DNA of 50,890 bases from Eubacteriales bacterium (GTDB lineage Bacteria > Bacillota > Clostridia > Oscillospirales > Oscillospiraceae). Below the pieces are notes generated by a model, which saw only the letters and a list, made by a program, of their open reading frames with translations, was not told the DNA's origin and ran no database searches. A program made the position numbers and the translations under genes. Below, piece by piece: positions 21,258 through 28,429 of this stretch (position 1 is the first letter of the stretch; every line of letters starts with the position of its first letter). The DNA lies in assembly GCA_030539285.1 (NCBI GenBank), contig JAUNSH010000015.1:1-50890 (forward strand), read 5' to 3'.

Positions 21258-21753
21258 TCAGGCGTGTTTGGTGAGCATATCTTCCAGCGCTTCCGCTGCC
21301 TTCTTGTCTGTCTCTTTCAGAGCGTGGGCGTAAATGTTCATGGTGGTGCTTGCCTGGGCATGGCCCAACCGGCTGGACACCGTGCGCACGTCCTGCTTGC
21401 TGGCGATCAGAAGGGTGGCGGATGTGTGCCGCAGTCCATGGAAGGGAATGTGGGGCAGCTGGTCGGCTTCCTTGTGCGTGGCGTTGTACCGGGCTGGTAT
21501 CCTCGAAGGCGGAGTAAGGCGTTAAGGAAACGCTGAATAAATCGTCTGCGGCTTGTCGGCGAATCTTTTGCCGCCAGCTCTTGCCGATTTAATCAGCGCT
21601 TCTTTGAGTAGGACATTTGCCTGCCGTTGTCCTGGATGAACACCCACTCGGCCCCCTGCCAGTAGTCGCCCAAGCCGAGCCGGTAGCGTGTCCGCTCTGC
21701 TTTCAGCTCCCGGAGCCGCTGCGTCAGAAAGTGGGGAATGGTCACCGTTCTGA
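21258..21753 (-). pseudogene. Degraded tyrosine recombinase (integrase), C-terminal pieces
   Basis: Two pieces of one integrase can be read. The 3' piece (about 21258-21500) encodes RYNATHKEADQLPHIPFHG, LRHTSATLLIASKQDVRTV, SSRLGHAQASTTMNIYAHAL, with the HxLRH box, LGH box and catalytic Tyr, then stop at 21258. The upstream piece (about 21603-21753) encodes RTVTIPHFLTQRLRELK and YWQGAEWVFIQDNGRQMSYS. Between them lies a 76-bp palindromic insert plus a frame change. The N-terminal domain and the first catalytic Arg are missing. It sits directly beside the tRNA attachment fragment, so it is probably the relic of an older element that used the same site, not the integrase of the intact ICE. Confidence 0.85.
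21527..21602. mobile_element. 76-bp MITE-like palindromic element inside the integrase remnant
   Basis: The ends GAAACGCTGAATAAATCG and CGATTTAATCAGCGCTTC are inverted repeats matching at 16 of 18 positions, and the inside is also self-complementary (TCGGCGAATC..). It interrupts the integrase frame after QMSYSK. No clear target duplication is visible, so the exact ends are approximate. Confidence 0.65.
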
Positions 21754-21773
21754 AAAAATAGACAAAGCATTAC

Positions 21774-21792
21774 GCAATATATTGCGCAATAT
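21774..21792. repeat. Overlapping palindromes, possible operator
   Basis: GCAATATATTGC (21774-21785) and ATATTGCGCAATAT (21779-21792) are perfect palindromes sharing seven bases, upstream of the integrase remnant. The surrounding 21754-21945 stretch shows no gene I can support. An operator of the lost element is one reading. Confidence 0.45.
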
Positions 21793-21945
21793 CTCGCCTC
21801 GATATATTTTCTGCTTGTTGAGGTGCTGCACCAATCCCCGCAGAATACAGAAAGCGTGTTCTGGAAATGCTGGAAGGATCCGGCGGCTGCGCGATTTTGC
21901 CATGACAATGCCCCCCATTTTTTCTCAAGAAAATTAAAGAAAACT

Positions 21946-21966
21946 GCCACTCCGGCCCGGAGTGGC
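21946..21966 (-). terminator. Terminator-like hairpin downstream of the ABC exporter operon
   Basis: GCCACTCC and GGAGTGGC pair over 8 bp around a five-base loop, followed on the minus strand by AGTTTTCTTT. It is the first terminator-like structure with a T-rich tail after the ABC gene stop at 22144. Confidence 0.6.
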
Positions 21967-22025
21967 AGCAGCTTTATGGGGCTTTCCGCTTTGGAGCGGC
22001 GCATTTTCTTTTATACTGATATTCA

Positions 22026-22121
22026 ATAGAAAACTTTAATTTGGAACAAATTGAAGTTTTCTATATGAAGATCATAATGAGACGGGTATTCATGATTTTC
22101 TATTTCGAAAATCATGAATAC
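22026..22121. repeat. Two AT-rich long palindromes
   Basis: The first (22026-22064) pairs ATAGAAAACTT.AATTTG with CAAATT.AAGTTTTCTAT (17 pairs plus one mismatch, loop of three). The second (22086-22121) pairs GTATTCATGATTTTC with GAAAATCATGAATAC (15 pairs, loop of six). They sit in the noncoding gap 22027-22143 directly after the ABC operon. Confidence 0.75.
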
Positions 22122-22143
22122 GACAACGCCGTAGGCAATAGTA

Positions 22144-23883
22144 TTAGTGCGCGAACTGGCTTTGGTAGAGCTTAGCGTAGAAGCCCTGCTTTTGGAGCAG
22201 TTCCTCATGTTTGCCCTGCTCCACAATGTGCCCGTCCTTCATGACGAGGATCACATCCGCCTCCTGGATGGTGGACAGCCGGTGGGCCACGATGAAGGAG
22301 GTACGGCCACGCATCATGGTGTCGAAAGCCTTCTGAATTTTGATCTCCGTCCGGGTGTCGATGGAGGAGGTGGCCTCGTCCAGGAACAGCATGGGCGGCA
22401 GGCACAGCATGACCCGGGCGATGCACAATAGCTGCTTCTGGCCCTGAGACAGGTTGCCGCCGTTCTCGGAAACCACCGTGTCGTAGCCCTTGGGCAGGCG
22501 GCGGATAAAGCTGTGGGCGTGGGCCTGCTTCGCCGCGGCGAGAATTTCCTCCTCAGTGGCATCGGGCTTACCCATGGCGATGTTTTCCCGGATGGTGCCC
22601 GCTTTCAGCCAGGTATCCTGCAGGACCATGCCCACGCAGTGCCGCAGATCGTCCCGGCGCATATCCCGGGTGTTCACGCCGTCCAGCAGAATTTCGCCCC
22701 CGTCCGGGTCATAGAACCGCATGAGAAGATTAATGAAGGTGGTCTTTCCGCAGCCCGTGGGGCCAACGATGGCAATGCGCTGACCCGGCTTGACGCTGAG
22801 GTTAAAGTCGTCGATCAAGGGCTTTTCGGGGTCATAGGAGAATTTCAGGTCGTGGATCTCCACGCTGCCCTGAACGGATTCCGGCCGCTGGGGATTCTCC
22901 GGTTCGGGGGTGCGCTCCGGAGCCTCGATCAGTTCGAAGACGCGGCCCGCGCAGGCAAGGGCATTTTGCAGCTCCGTCACCACGCCGGAAATTTCGTTGA
23001 AAGGCTTGGTGTACTGATTAGCATAGTTTAGGAAACTGGTCAGATTGCCCACGGAAATGCCGCCGCTGATGGCAATGAGCGCACCGGTGAGACCCACCCC
23101 TGCGTAGACCACGGAGTTGACGAACCGGGTACAGGGGTTGACCAGAGAAGAGAAGAAGATGGCTTTCAGCGACGCCTTTTGCAGCCTGCCGTTGATCTCA
23201 TCGAACTGCTCCATGGTGGCATCCTCATGTCCAAAGGCGCGAACTACTTTGATATTGCCGATGGTTTCATCGATCAGGCCCGTCTGCTCGCCCCGGGTGA
23301 CGGTTTGCAGCCGGAACATGGAATACGTCCTTGTTGCAATGAAGTTGGCGACCAGCAAAGACAGCGGCGTGATGCAGACCACCACCAGCGCAATGCCCCA
23401 GTGGATGCGGAGCATAAAGAGCAGCGTACCCAGAATGGTCATAATGCCGGTAAACAGCTGGGTAAAGCCCATTAACAGGCCGTCGGCGAAGGTATCCACG
23501 TCCGCAATGACCCGGCTGACGATGTCGCCCTGGGGGTGGGCATCCAAATAACTCAGCGGCAGCTTCTGGATGTGGCGGAAGGCCTCGTTGCGGATGTCCC
23601 GGGTGACCTGATAGGTCATGCGATTGTTCAGCTCGCCCATGAGCCACTGAGAAGCAGCGGCCACGGCGGCGCAGATCACCACGCCCCGCAGCTGTGCTGC
23701 CATGGCGGAAAAATCTACCCGGCCCGCTTCCACGATGCAGTCGATGGCGTTGCCAACCAGGATGGGGATATACAGGGTCATGACCACGTAGAGCGTCGCC
23801 AGCAAAAGGGATAAAATCAAGCTTCCCCAGTAGCGGCGGATGCGGTGGAGGACCTTTTTCAAAACAGTCATCTGATTATGCAT
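22144..23883 (-). CDS. ABC exporter half-transporter, catalytically complete subunit
   Basis: A 579-residue fusion of a six-helix membrane domain (about 1-310) and an ATP-binding domain (about 335-579). Walker A is GPTGCGKTTF, the signature NLSQGQKQ, Walker B MLFLDEATSSID with the catalytic Glu present, and the H-loop IVAHR. With the upstream gene (8-bp overlap) it forms a heterodimeric multidrug or lipid exporter of the LmrCD/BmrCD/TM287-288 type. The ATG at 23883 is nine bases after AAGGAGG. Substrate cannot be told from sequence. Location after blaI-blaR1 suggests a drug or cell-wall-stress role. Confidence 0.92.
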   Translation of the reverse strand: MHNQMTVLKKVLHRIRRYWGSLILSLLLATLYVVMTLYIPILVGNAIDCIVEAGRVDFSAMAAQLRGVVICAAVAAASQWLMGELNNRMTYQVTRDIRNEAFRHIQKLPLSYLDAHPQGDIVSRVIADVDTFADGLLMGFTQLFTGIMTILGTLLFMLRIHWGIALVVVCITPLSLLVANFIATRTYSMFRLQTVTRGEQTGLIDETIGNIKVVRAFGHEDATMEQFDEINGRLQKASLKAIFFSSLVNPCTRFVNSVVYAGVGLTGALIAISGGISVGNLTSFLNYANQYTKPFNEISGVVTELQNALACAGRVFELIEAPERTPEPENPQRPESVQGSVEIHDLKFSYDPEKPLIDDFNLSVKPGQRIAIVGPTGCGKTTFINLLMRFYDPDGGEILLDGVNTRDMRRDDLRHCVGMVLQDTWLKAGTIRENIAMGKPDATEEEILAAAKQAHAHSFIRRLPKGYDTVVSENGGNLSQGQKQLLCIARVMLCLPPMLFLDEATSSIDTRTEIKIQKAFDTMMRGRTSFIVAHRLSTIQEADVILVMKDGHIVEQGKHEELLQKQGFYAKLYQSQFAH

Positions 23884-25612
23884 TGCCCGCCGCCTCCTTT
23901 GGGAACTGAGAATAGTAGATCTCCTGATAGGTAGGGCAATTCTTTAACAGATCGTCGTGGGTGCCCCTGCCCACCAGCAGGCCGTCGTCCAGCACCAGAA
24001 TTTCGTCGGCATACCGGACGGAGGCCGCCCGCTGGGAGACGATGAAGGTGGTGGGCGGGTTATCCATATTTCGGATAGCCATGCGAAGGTTGGCGTCCGT
24101 GGCGTAGTCCAGTGCGGAAGCGCTGTCATCCAGAATCAGGATGGAAGGCTTTCGCACCAGCGCACGGGCGATGGTCAGGCGCTGACGCTGACCGCCGGAG
24201 AAATTGGCACCGCCCTGTTCCACAGGAGCGTCCAGACCGCCGTCCTTGCCCTGCACCACCTCCTGAGCCTGGGCGGTTTTCAGAGCCTGCCACAGCTGGT
24301 CATCCGTGGCGTTTTCGTTGCCCCACTTTAGATTCTGCCGAATGGTGCCCTTGAACAGCACCGCCTTTTGGGGCACCACGCCGATCTTCTGCCGCAGGGA
24401 GACCATATTATAGTCCCGCACGTTCTTCCCGTCCAGCAGCACCGCACCCTCGGCTGCGTCGTAGAGTCGGGGGATCAGGTTCACCAGCGTGGTTTTGCCA
24501 GAGCCGGTGCCGCCGATGATGCCGATGGTCTGGCCGGGCCTTGCGTGGAAGGAAATGTGCTCCAAAGAGGGGCTGGCAGAACCGGCATAACGGGCGGTCA
24601 CGTCCCTAAACTCCACCTCACCGGACAGCTTCTCCGCCTTTTCTTCGCCGTCAGCCTGATCGCTTTCCAGTTTCAGCACGGCGGACAGGCGGTTGCCGCA
24701 GGCCACGGCCTTGGCGAGAGTGATGATCAGATTCGCCATCTTGATCAGTTCCACCAAAATCTGGGACATGTAGTTGTAAAGCGCGATCACAAGGCCCTGC
24801 GTCAGGAAGCCGTGTTCCACCTTGACGGCCCCCACGTTCACCAGGATCACCACTGCCAGATTGATGACCACGTAGGTCACGGGGTTCATCAGGGCAGAGA
24901 TACGTCCTGCGGACAACTGCCGGGTGGTCAGGCCCCCGGTCTTCTCCTCAAAGCCCGCCACCTCGGCATCCTCCTTGCAGAAGGCCCGCAGCACCCGGAC
25001 GCCCGCCAGATTCTGCCGGGTAGCGGAGGTCACGCCGTCAAGCGCACTCTGCACCCGCTTGTACATGGGCATGGTGATGAGCATGATGCCGAAGACGATG
25101 AGGCACAGCACGGGGATGACCCCGGCAAACACCAGCGCCGCCTGAAAATCGATGGTAAAGGCCATGACCATAGCGCCGAACACCACGAAGGGCGACCGCA
25201 GCAGCAGCCGCAGGGTCAGGTTCACGCCGTTCTGCACCTGATTGATGTCGGAGGTCATGCGGGTCACCATGGTGGAGGTGCCCAGCTGGTCAATTTGGCT
25301 GTAGCTTAAATGCAGGATGTGCTCCATCAGCACATGGCGGAGCCTTGTGGAGAAGCCCACCGCCGCCACAGCGGAAAAATACTGGGCGCACACCGCCATG
25401 ACCAGGCCGATGATGCCCAAAGCCACCATCACCAGACACATTTTGACAATATACCCGGTATTGCCGCTGCCGATGCCCTGATCCACGATCCGGGCCACCA
25501 CCAGCGGGACCAGCAGCTCAAAGGTCGCTTCCAAAAGCTTGAACAGCGGGCCTAACACGCACTGTTTTTCGTAGCCTTTCAGATATTTCAGAAGATTTTT
25601 CAATACAGTCAC
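23876..25612 (-). CDS. ABC exporter half-transporter with degenerate ATP site
   Basis: A 578-residue partner subunit with membrane domain about 1-310 and nucleotide-binding domain about 335-578. Walker A is GGTGSGKTTL and the signature NFSGGQRQRL. Walker B reads ILILDDSASALD: the catalytic Glu is replaced by Asp496, and the H-loop His by Gln527 (IVSQRAAS). This is the pattern of heterodimeric exporters in which one of two ATP sites hardly hydrolyses ATP. The listed GTG start at 25612 lies too close to its AGG; TTG at 25603 after GAGGTG is at least as good. A promoter is seen upstream at 25627-25655. Confidence 0.92.
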   Translation of the reverse strand: MTVLKNLLKYLKGYEKQCVLGPLFKLLEATFELLVPLVVARIVDQGIGSGNTGYIVKMCLVMVALGIIGLVMAVCAQYFSAVAAVGFSTRLRHVLMEHILHLSYSQIDQLGTSTMVTRMTSDINQVQNGVNLTLRLLLRSPFVVFGAMVMAFTIDFQAALVFAGVIPVLCLIVFGIMLITMPMYKRVQSALDGVTSATRQNLAGVRVLRAFCKEDAEVAGFEEKTGGLTTRQLSAGRISALMNPVTYVVINLAVVILVNVGAVKVEHGFLTQGLVIALYNYMSQILVELIKMANLIITLAKAVACGNRLSAVLKLESDQADGEEKAEKLSGEVEFRDVTARYAGSASPSLEHISFHARPGQTIGIIGGTGSGKTTLVNLIPRLYDAAEGAVLLDGKNVRDYNMVSLRQKIGVVPQKAVLFKGTIRQNLKWGNENATDDQLWQALKTAQAQEVVQGKDGGLDAPVEQGGANFSGGQRQRLTIARALVRKPSILILDDSASALDYATDANLRMAIRNMDNPPTTFIVSQRAASVRYADEILVLDDGLLVGRGTHDDLLKNCPTYQEIYYSQFPKEAAGNA

Positions 25613-25626
25613 CTCATTCCAGAGGA

Positions 25627-25655
25627 ATTATAGCACTTCTCCGGGACGGGTGCAA
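25627..25655 (-). promoter_or_regulatory. Sigma70 promoter of the ABC exporter operon
   Basis: On the minus strand TTGCAC (25655-25650), a 17-bp spacer, and a perfect TATAAT (25632-25627), about 15-25 bp before the exporter start. No copy of the BlaI-type dyad seen at 28257-28300 is present here, so the exporter may be expressed independently. Confidence 0.75.
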
Positions 25656-25672
25656 TAGGCTGGCGGAAAAAG

Positions 25673-27868
25673 TCAGTCCGCGAACTGGGGCGGGCTGCTT
25701 TCCATGGCCTCAAACACGGTATTGATCAGGCTCTCCATTTCCTCGTGATTGCCGTAGTATTCCAACTGCCAGCCATTTTCCGCGAAGTGCCGCTGCGCGC
25801 CCAAAATCACAAACAGCACGTCTTTTCCGTCTTGCCGGGCCGTGCAGACCGTGCTTGCCGTCCCACGGTAATAGGAAAAACCGCCTGTTACCCGGACATC
25901 ATAAAATTCCGGGATGGTTCGGTCGTCAAACAGATAATTCGTGGTCACTGCCGTATATTCCTCCCCGGTGTCCGGGAAATGGAAGGTATAGTCCCTCGTT
26001 GACCAGATTTGGGACAGGCAGGGGTCGGACAGCATTCGGCTTACAAGGAAAATGGTATCCATGCCCGTTGTGTACTGCCCCTCCGATAAGCCGTAGAGAT
26101 CGGTGTAGTTCGTATCCATGCAGGCGTATTTGACATACTCGTTCATCTTTTCCACCATGGCTTCCTCGCTGCCCGCGTCAAACCGGGCAAGGGCGTAGGC
26201 CGCGTCGTCAGCGCCCCGTATCAGCATCAGGGTCAGCAGGTCTTCCACGGTCATCTGCTTCATGCGCTCCAGAGACAGCTCCGGTTTTGCGAAAGGAAAC
26301 GCCTGACGGTAAGTGTTTTCATCCTTCAAATACGCCGGGAGCCCGGTGGTATCCACCAGTTCCTCCGCAGAATGGTTCTCCATCACCACCAGCGCCAGAG
26401 CCAGCTTGTTCAGGTCACCGGGAGCGGTTTTCATAAAGCGCTGGTAAGAGTAAAGAAGATTTCCGGTGGTCAGATCATAGGCATCGGCATCCGCGGCTGT
26501 GGCGGGTTGGTAGAAGGAAATGTCCTCCACCCTCCGCTGGAAAAGCAAAACTCTGCGGGAATCGGAATTGACATTCTCCAAATAGAAGTCGTTGGCGCTC
26601 AGCATAAGGTGCATGGAACGCGAATCATCCCGGATGGGAATTGGCTCCATGGCCCCGGTGGCTTCACACAGCCGCCAGTTCTCCGTATCGCCGTTCATGT
26701 CCGGGTCAATGATGGACACGACGGTCCCCGGTTCCGTCAAAAGGATGGTCTGTTCGTATGCTTCCCCGCTGCCGTCCCGCGCCGTCCGGGTTTTCGCGCC
26801 GGAAACCTTGTCGATTTCCAGCGTCAGGCCGCCATTGGTGTAGGTATAATAACCATCAAGCTGTTGATATTCCTCCGCCGTTTCCGTGGGGACCGTATCC
26901 GGCACCGTCTGCAAAATTTCTTCTTCCTGTTCCGCTTTGGGGTTTGTCAGGAAACACACCGCCGCAATGAGGGTGATCACCAGCACCCCGGCGATGACCC
27001 AGAAGCCCGCCTTTTTGAAACGGAGCACATTTTTGATCCTGGATTTCACACTGTTCTCTCCAAAAGCCAGAGGACACGCCGCCACGGCCTGTCCGGGTGC
27101 GGCGCAGGACAGGAGCGCATAGGAATAGGCCTTCCGTTCCACTTCCCCCATGCCCGCCACCGCCCGCTCGTCACAGGCCATTTCCAGGTCCCGGCAGAAC
27201 AGCAGGTAGGCAATCCACACCAAAGGGTTAAACCAATAAATGCTGAGAAGCCCAAACCCCAGCGGCTTCCACCAGTGGTCGTGATGCCGCAGATGGGCCT
27301 GTTCATGCTTCAGCACATAGGTCTGGTTTTCGGGGTCCATGTCCGATGGCAGGTAGATTTTTGGTTTCAAAATGCCCAGAATAAAGGGCGTTTGGATGCC
27401 GTCGCACAGATAAATCTTACCTCCCATAGGAAGAGAAACCCTGACTTTCCGGGACAGCCGGGAATAGCTGAAAACGGCGTACAAAAGCATCACTACTACG
27501 CCCGCAAGCCAGATGGCAGACACGATGGTCAGAATAATCTGCATAGGATTCACGCTGGCCCCGGCTGTGGGTGCAAAACTCTCCGCCATCACCGGGTTCA
27601 CCGCCCGGTCGATCACCGCCACGCCGCTGTCGATGGCGGGCACAGGAGAATAGGCGATGTCCGTAGGAATGGGCCTGGCCTTGGGAATGAGACTGAGGGC
27701 GCTCTCCAAGGAGAACGGCAGGGCCAGACGCAGGCCCACCAGTCCCCACAGCCAGAGCAAAAGATTCTTGGGCAGCCTGCGCAGAAGCAGCCGCAGGATC
27801 AGCACTGCCAAAATCAGATAGCTGGCCGTAATGCTCAGATTGGCAAGATTTAGAAAAATCTTCGTCAT
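25673..27868 (-). CDS. BlaR1-like M56 metalloprotease fused to a degenerate D-Ala-D-Ala carboxypeptidase domain
   Basis: A 731-residue membrane sensor-protease. Residues 1-300 form the M56 part: membrane helices, zinc motif HEQAH (188-192) and CDERAV (Glu234), then a last helix (AGFWVIAGVLVITLIAAVCF). After an extracellular linker, residues about 460-725 follow the S11 carboxypeptidase pattern (TGNLLYSYQRF, VEDLLTLMLIRGADDAAYAL, SEEAMVEKMNEYVKYACM, DVLFVILGA). All three catalytic motifs are changed, however: SxxK is GDLNK (484-488), SGN is RGA (551-553), and KTG is VTG (660-662). It probably senses without acylation. ATG at 27868 overlaps the blaI stop (ATGA). The frame extends upstream through blaI but that part is spurious. 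Confidence 0.88.
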   Translation of the reverse strand: MTKIFLNLANLSITASYLILAVLILRLLLRRLPKNLLLWLWGLVGLRLALPFSLESALSLIPKARPIPTDIAYSPVPAIDSGVAVIDRAVNPVMAESFAPTAGASVNPMQIILTIVSAIWLAGVVVMLLYAVFSYSRLSRKVRVSLPMGGKIYLCDGIQTPFILGILKPKIYLPSDMDPENQTYVLKHEQAHLRHHDHWWKPLGFGLLSIYWFNPLVWIAYLLFCRDLEMACDERAVAGMGEVERKAYSYALLSCAAPGQAVAACPLAFGENSVKSRIKNVLRFKKAGFWVIAGVLVITLIAAVCFLTNPKAEQEEEILQTVPDTVPTETAEEYQQLDGYYTYTNGGLTLEIDKVSGAKTRTARDGSGEAYEQTILLTEPGTVVSIIDPDMNGDTENWRLCEATGAMEPIPIRDDSRSMHLMLSANDFYLENVNSDSRRVLLFQRRVEDISFYQPATAADADAYDLTTGNLLYSYQRFMKTAPGDLNKLALALVVMENHSAEELVDTTGLPAYLKDENTYRQAFPFAKPELSLERMKQMTVEDLLTLMLIRGADDAAYALARFDAGSEEAMVEKMNEYVKYACMDTNYTDLYGLSEGQYTTGMDTIFLVSRMLSDPCLSQIWSTRDYTFHFPDTGEEYTAVTTNYLFDDRTIPEFYDVRVTGGFSYYRGTASTVCTARQDGKDVLFVILGAQRHFAENGWQLEYYGNHEEMESLINTVFEAMESSPPQFAD

Positions 27869-28236
27869 TTTCTCCCGCCTCCTCCATAGGAATCGATCAT
27901 TTTTCGAATTTCCAGAAGATCCTGATCCGACAGACTGCCGCCCTCGGCAAAGGCGGCGATGAAAGCGGGCAGAGAGCCGGAGAAGGTATCCTCCACGAAC
28001 CGGCGGCTCTGGTGGGACTGAAATTCCTTCTGGGACACCACCGAGGTCACAATACCGTCCCGGTTTTGGAAAATCCCCCGGTCGCAGAGCTTTTTCAGCA
28101 CCGTGTAGGTGGTGGATTTCTTCCACTCCAGCTCCTTTGCGCAAAGCTTCACCAGTTCGCCGGAGGTCAGCGGCTCATTGGCCCAAATCAGCTCCGCAAA
28201 GCGGGTCTCCACAACACCCAGTCTGAAATCATCCAT
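27865..28236 (-). CDS. blaI: BlaI/MecI family transcriptional repressor
   Basis: A 123-residue winged-helix repressor starting MDDFRLGVVETRFAELIWAN. It shows the BlaI pattern: ELVKLCAKELEWKKSTTYTVLKKLCDRGIF as the DNA-reading region, and a C-terminal dimerisation helix (SLPAFIAAFAEGGSLSDQDL). The usual cleavage region for BlaR1-triggered release lies between them. ATG at 28236 follows AGGAGG. It is coupled to the blaR1-like gene by a 4-bp overlap and preceded by a promoter with two inverted repeats, so it most likely represses its own operon. Confidence 0.92.
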   Translation of the reverse strand: MDDFRLGVVETRFAELIWANEPLTSGELVKLCAKELEWKKSTTYTVLKKLCDRGIFQNRDGIVTSVVSQKEFQSHQSRRFVEDTFSGSLPAFIAAFAEGGSLSDQDLLEIRKMIDSYGGGGRK

Positions 28237-28256
28237 AGCGGTTCCTCCTTTGAATC

Positions 28257-28311
28257 GGTCTATTCTTATAGACCCTTTTTGAAGTCTATCATCAATAGAC
28301 CAATTTGTCAA
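28257..28311 (-). promoter_or_regulatory. blaI promoter with two operator dyads
   Basis: On the minus strand a perfect TTGACA (28311-28306), 17-bp spacer, and TAGACT (28288-28283). Two similar palindromes are present: GTCTATCATCAATAGAC (28284-28300) covers the spacer and -10, and GGTCTATTCTTATAGACC (28257-28274) lies between the -10 and the start codon. The shared half-site is GTCTAT. BlaI-family repressors bind such paired dyads; the TACA/TGTA core of staphylococcal operators is not present. Confidence 0.82.
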
Positions 28312-28365
28312 CAAAAAATCCCAGAGCCACACCGCTCTGTTTCGCGGATATCGGCAAAGAAACCC

Positions 28366-28394
28366 TTGCAATTACTGGCGGTTTCGACTATAAT
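28366..28394 (+). promoter_or_regulatory. Sigma70 promoter of smc
   Basis: TTGCAA (28366-28371), 17-bp spacer and perfect TATAAT (28389-28394), 35 bp upstream of the smc start. It faces away from the blaI promoter, so the two promoters are divergent with about 55 bp between them. Confidence 0.8.
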
Positions 28395-28429
28395 AAATTG
28401 AATTATTATCTTTTGTATGAGGTTACGCT

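Noticed and set aside
21522-22004. 160-codon minus-strand frame
   Set aside because: A chance frame crossing the integrase remnant out of frame and the 76-bp palindromic element.
25673-28144. 823-codon form of the BlaR1-like protein
   Set aside because: The first 92 codons run antiphase through blaI; ATG at 27868 in an ATGA overlap with blaI is the natural start.
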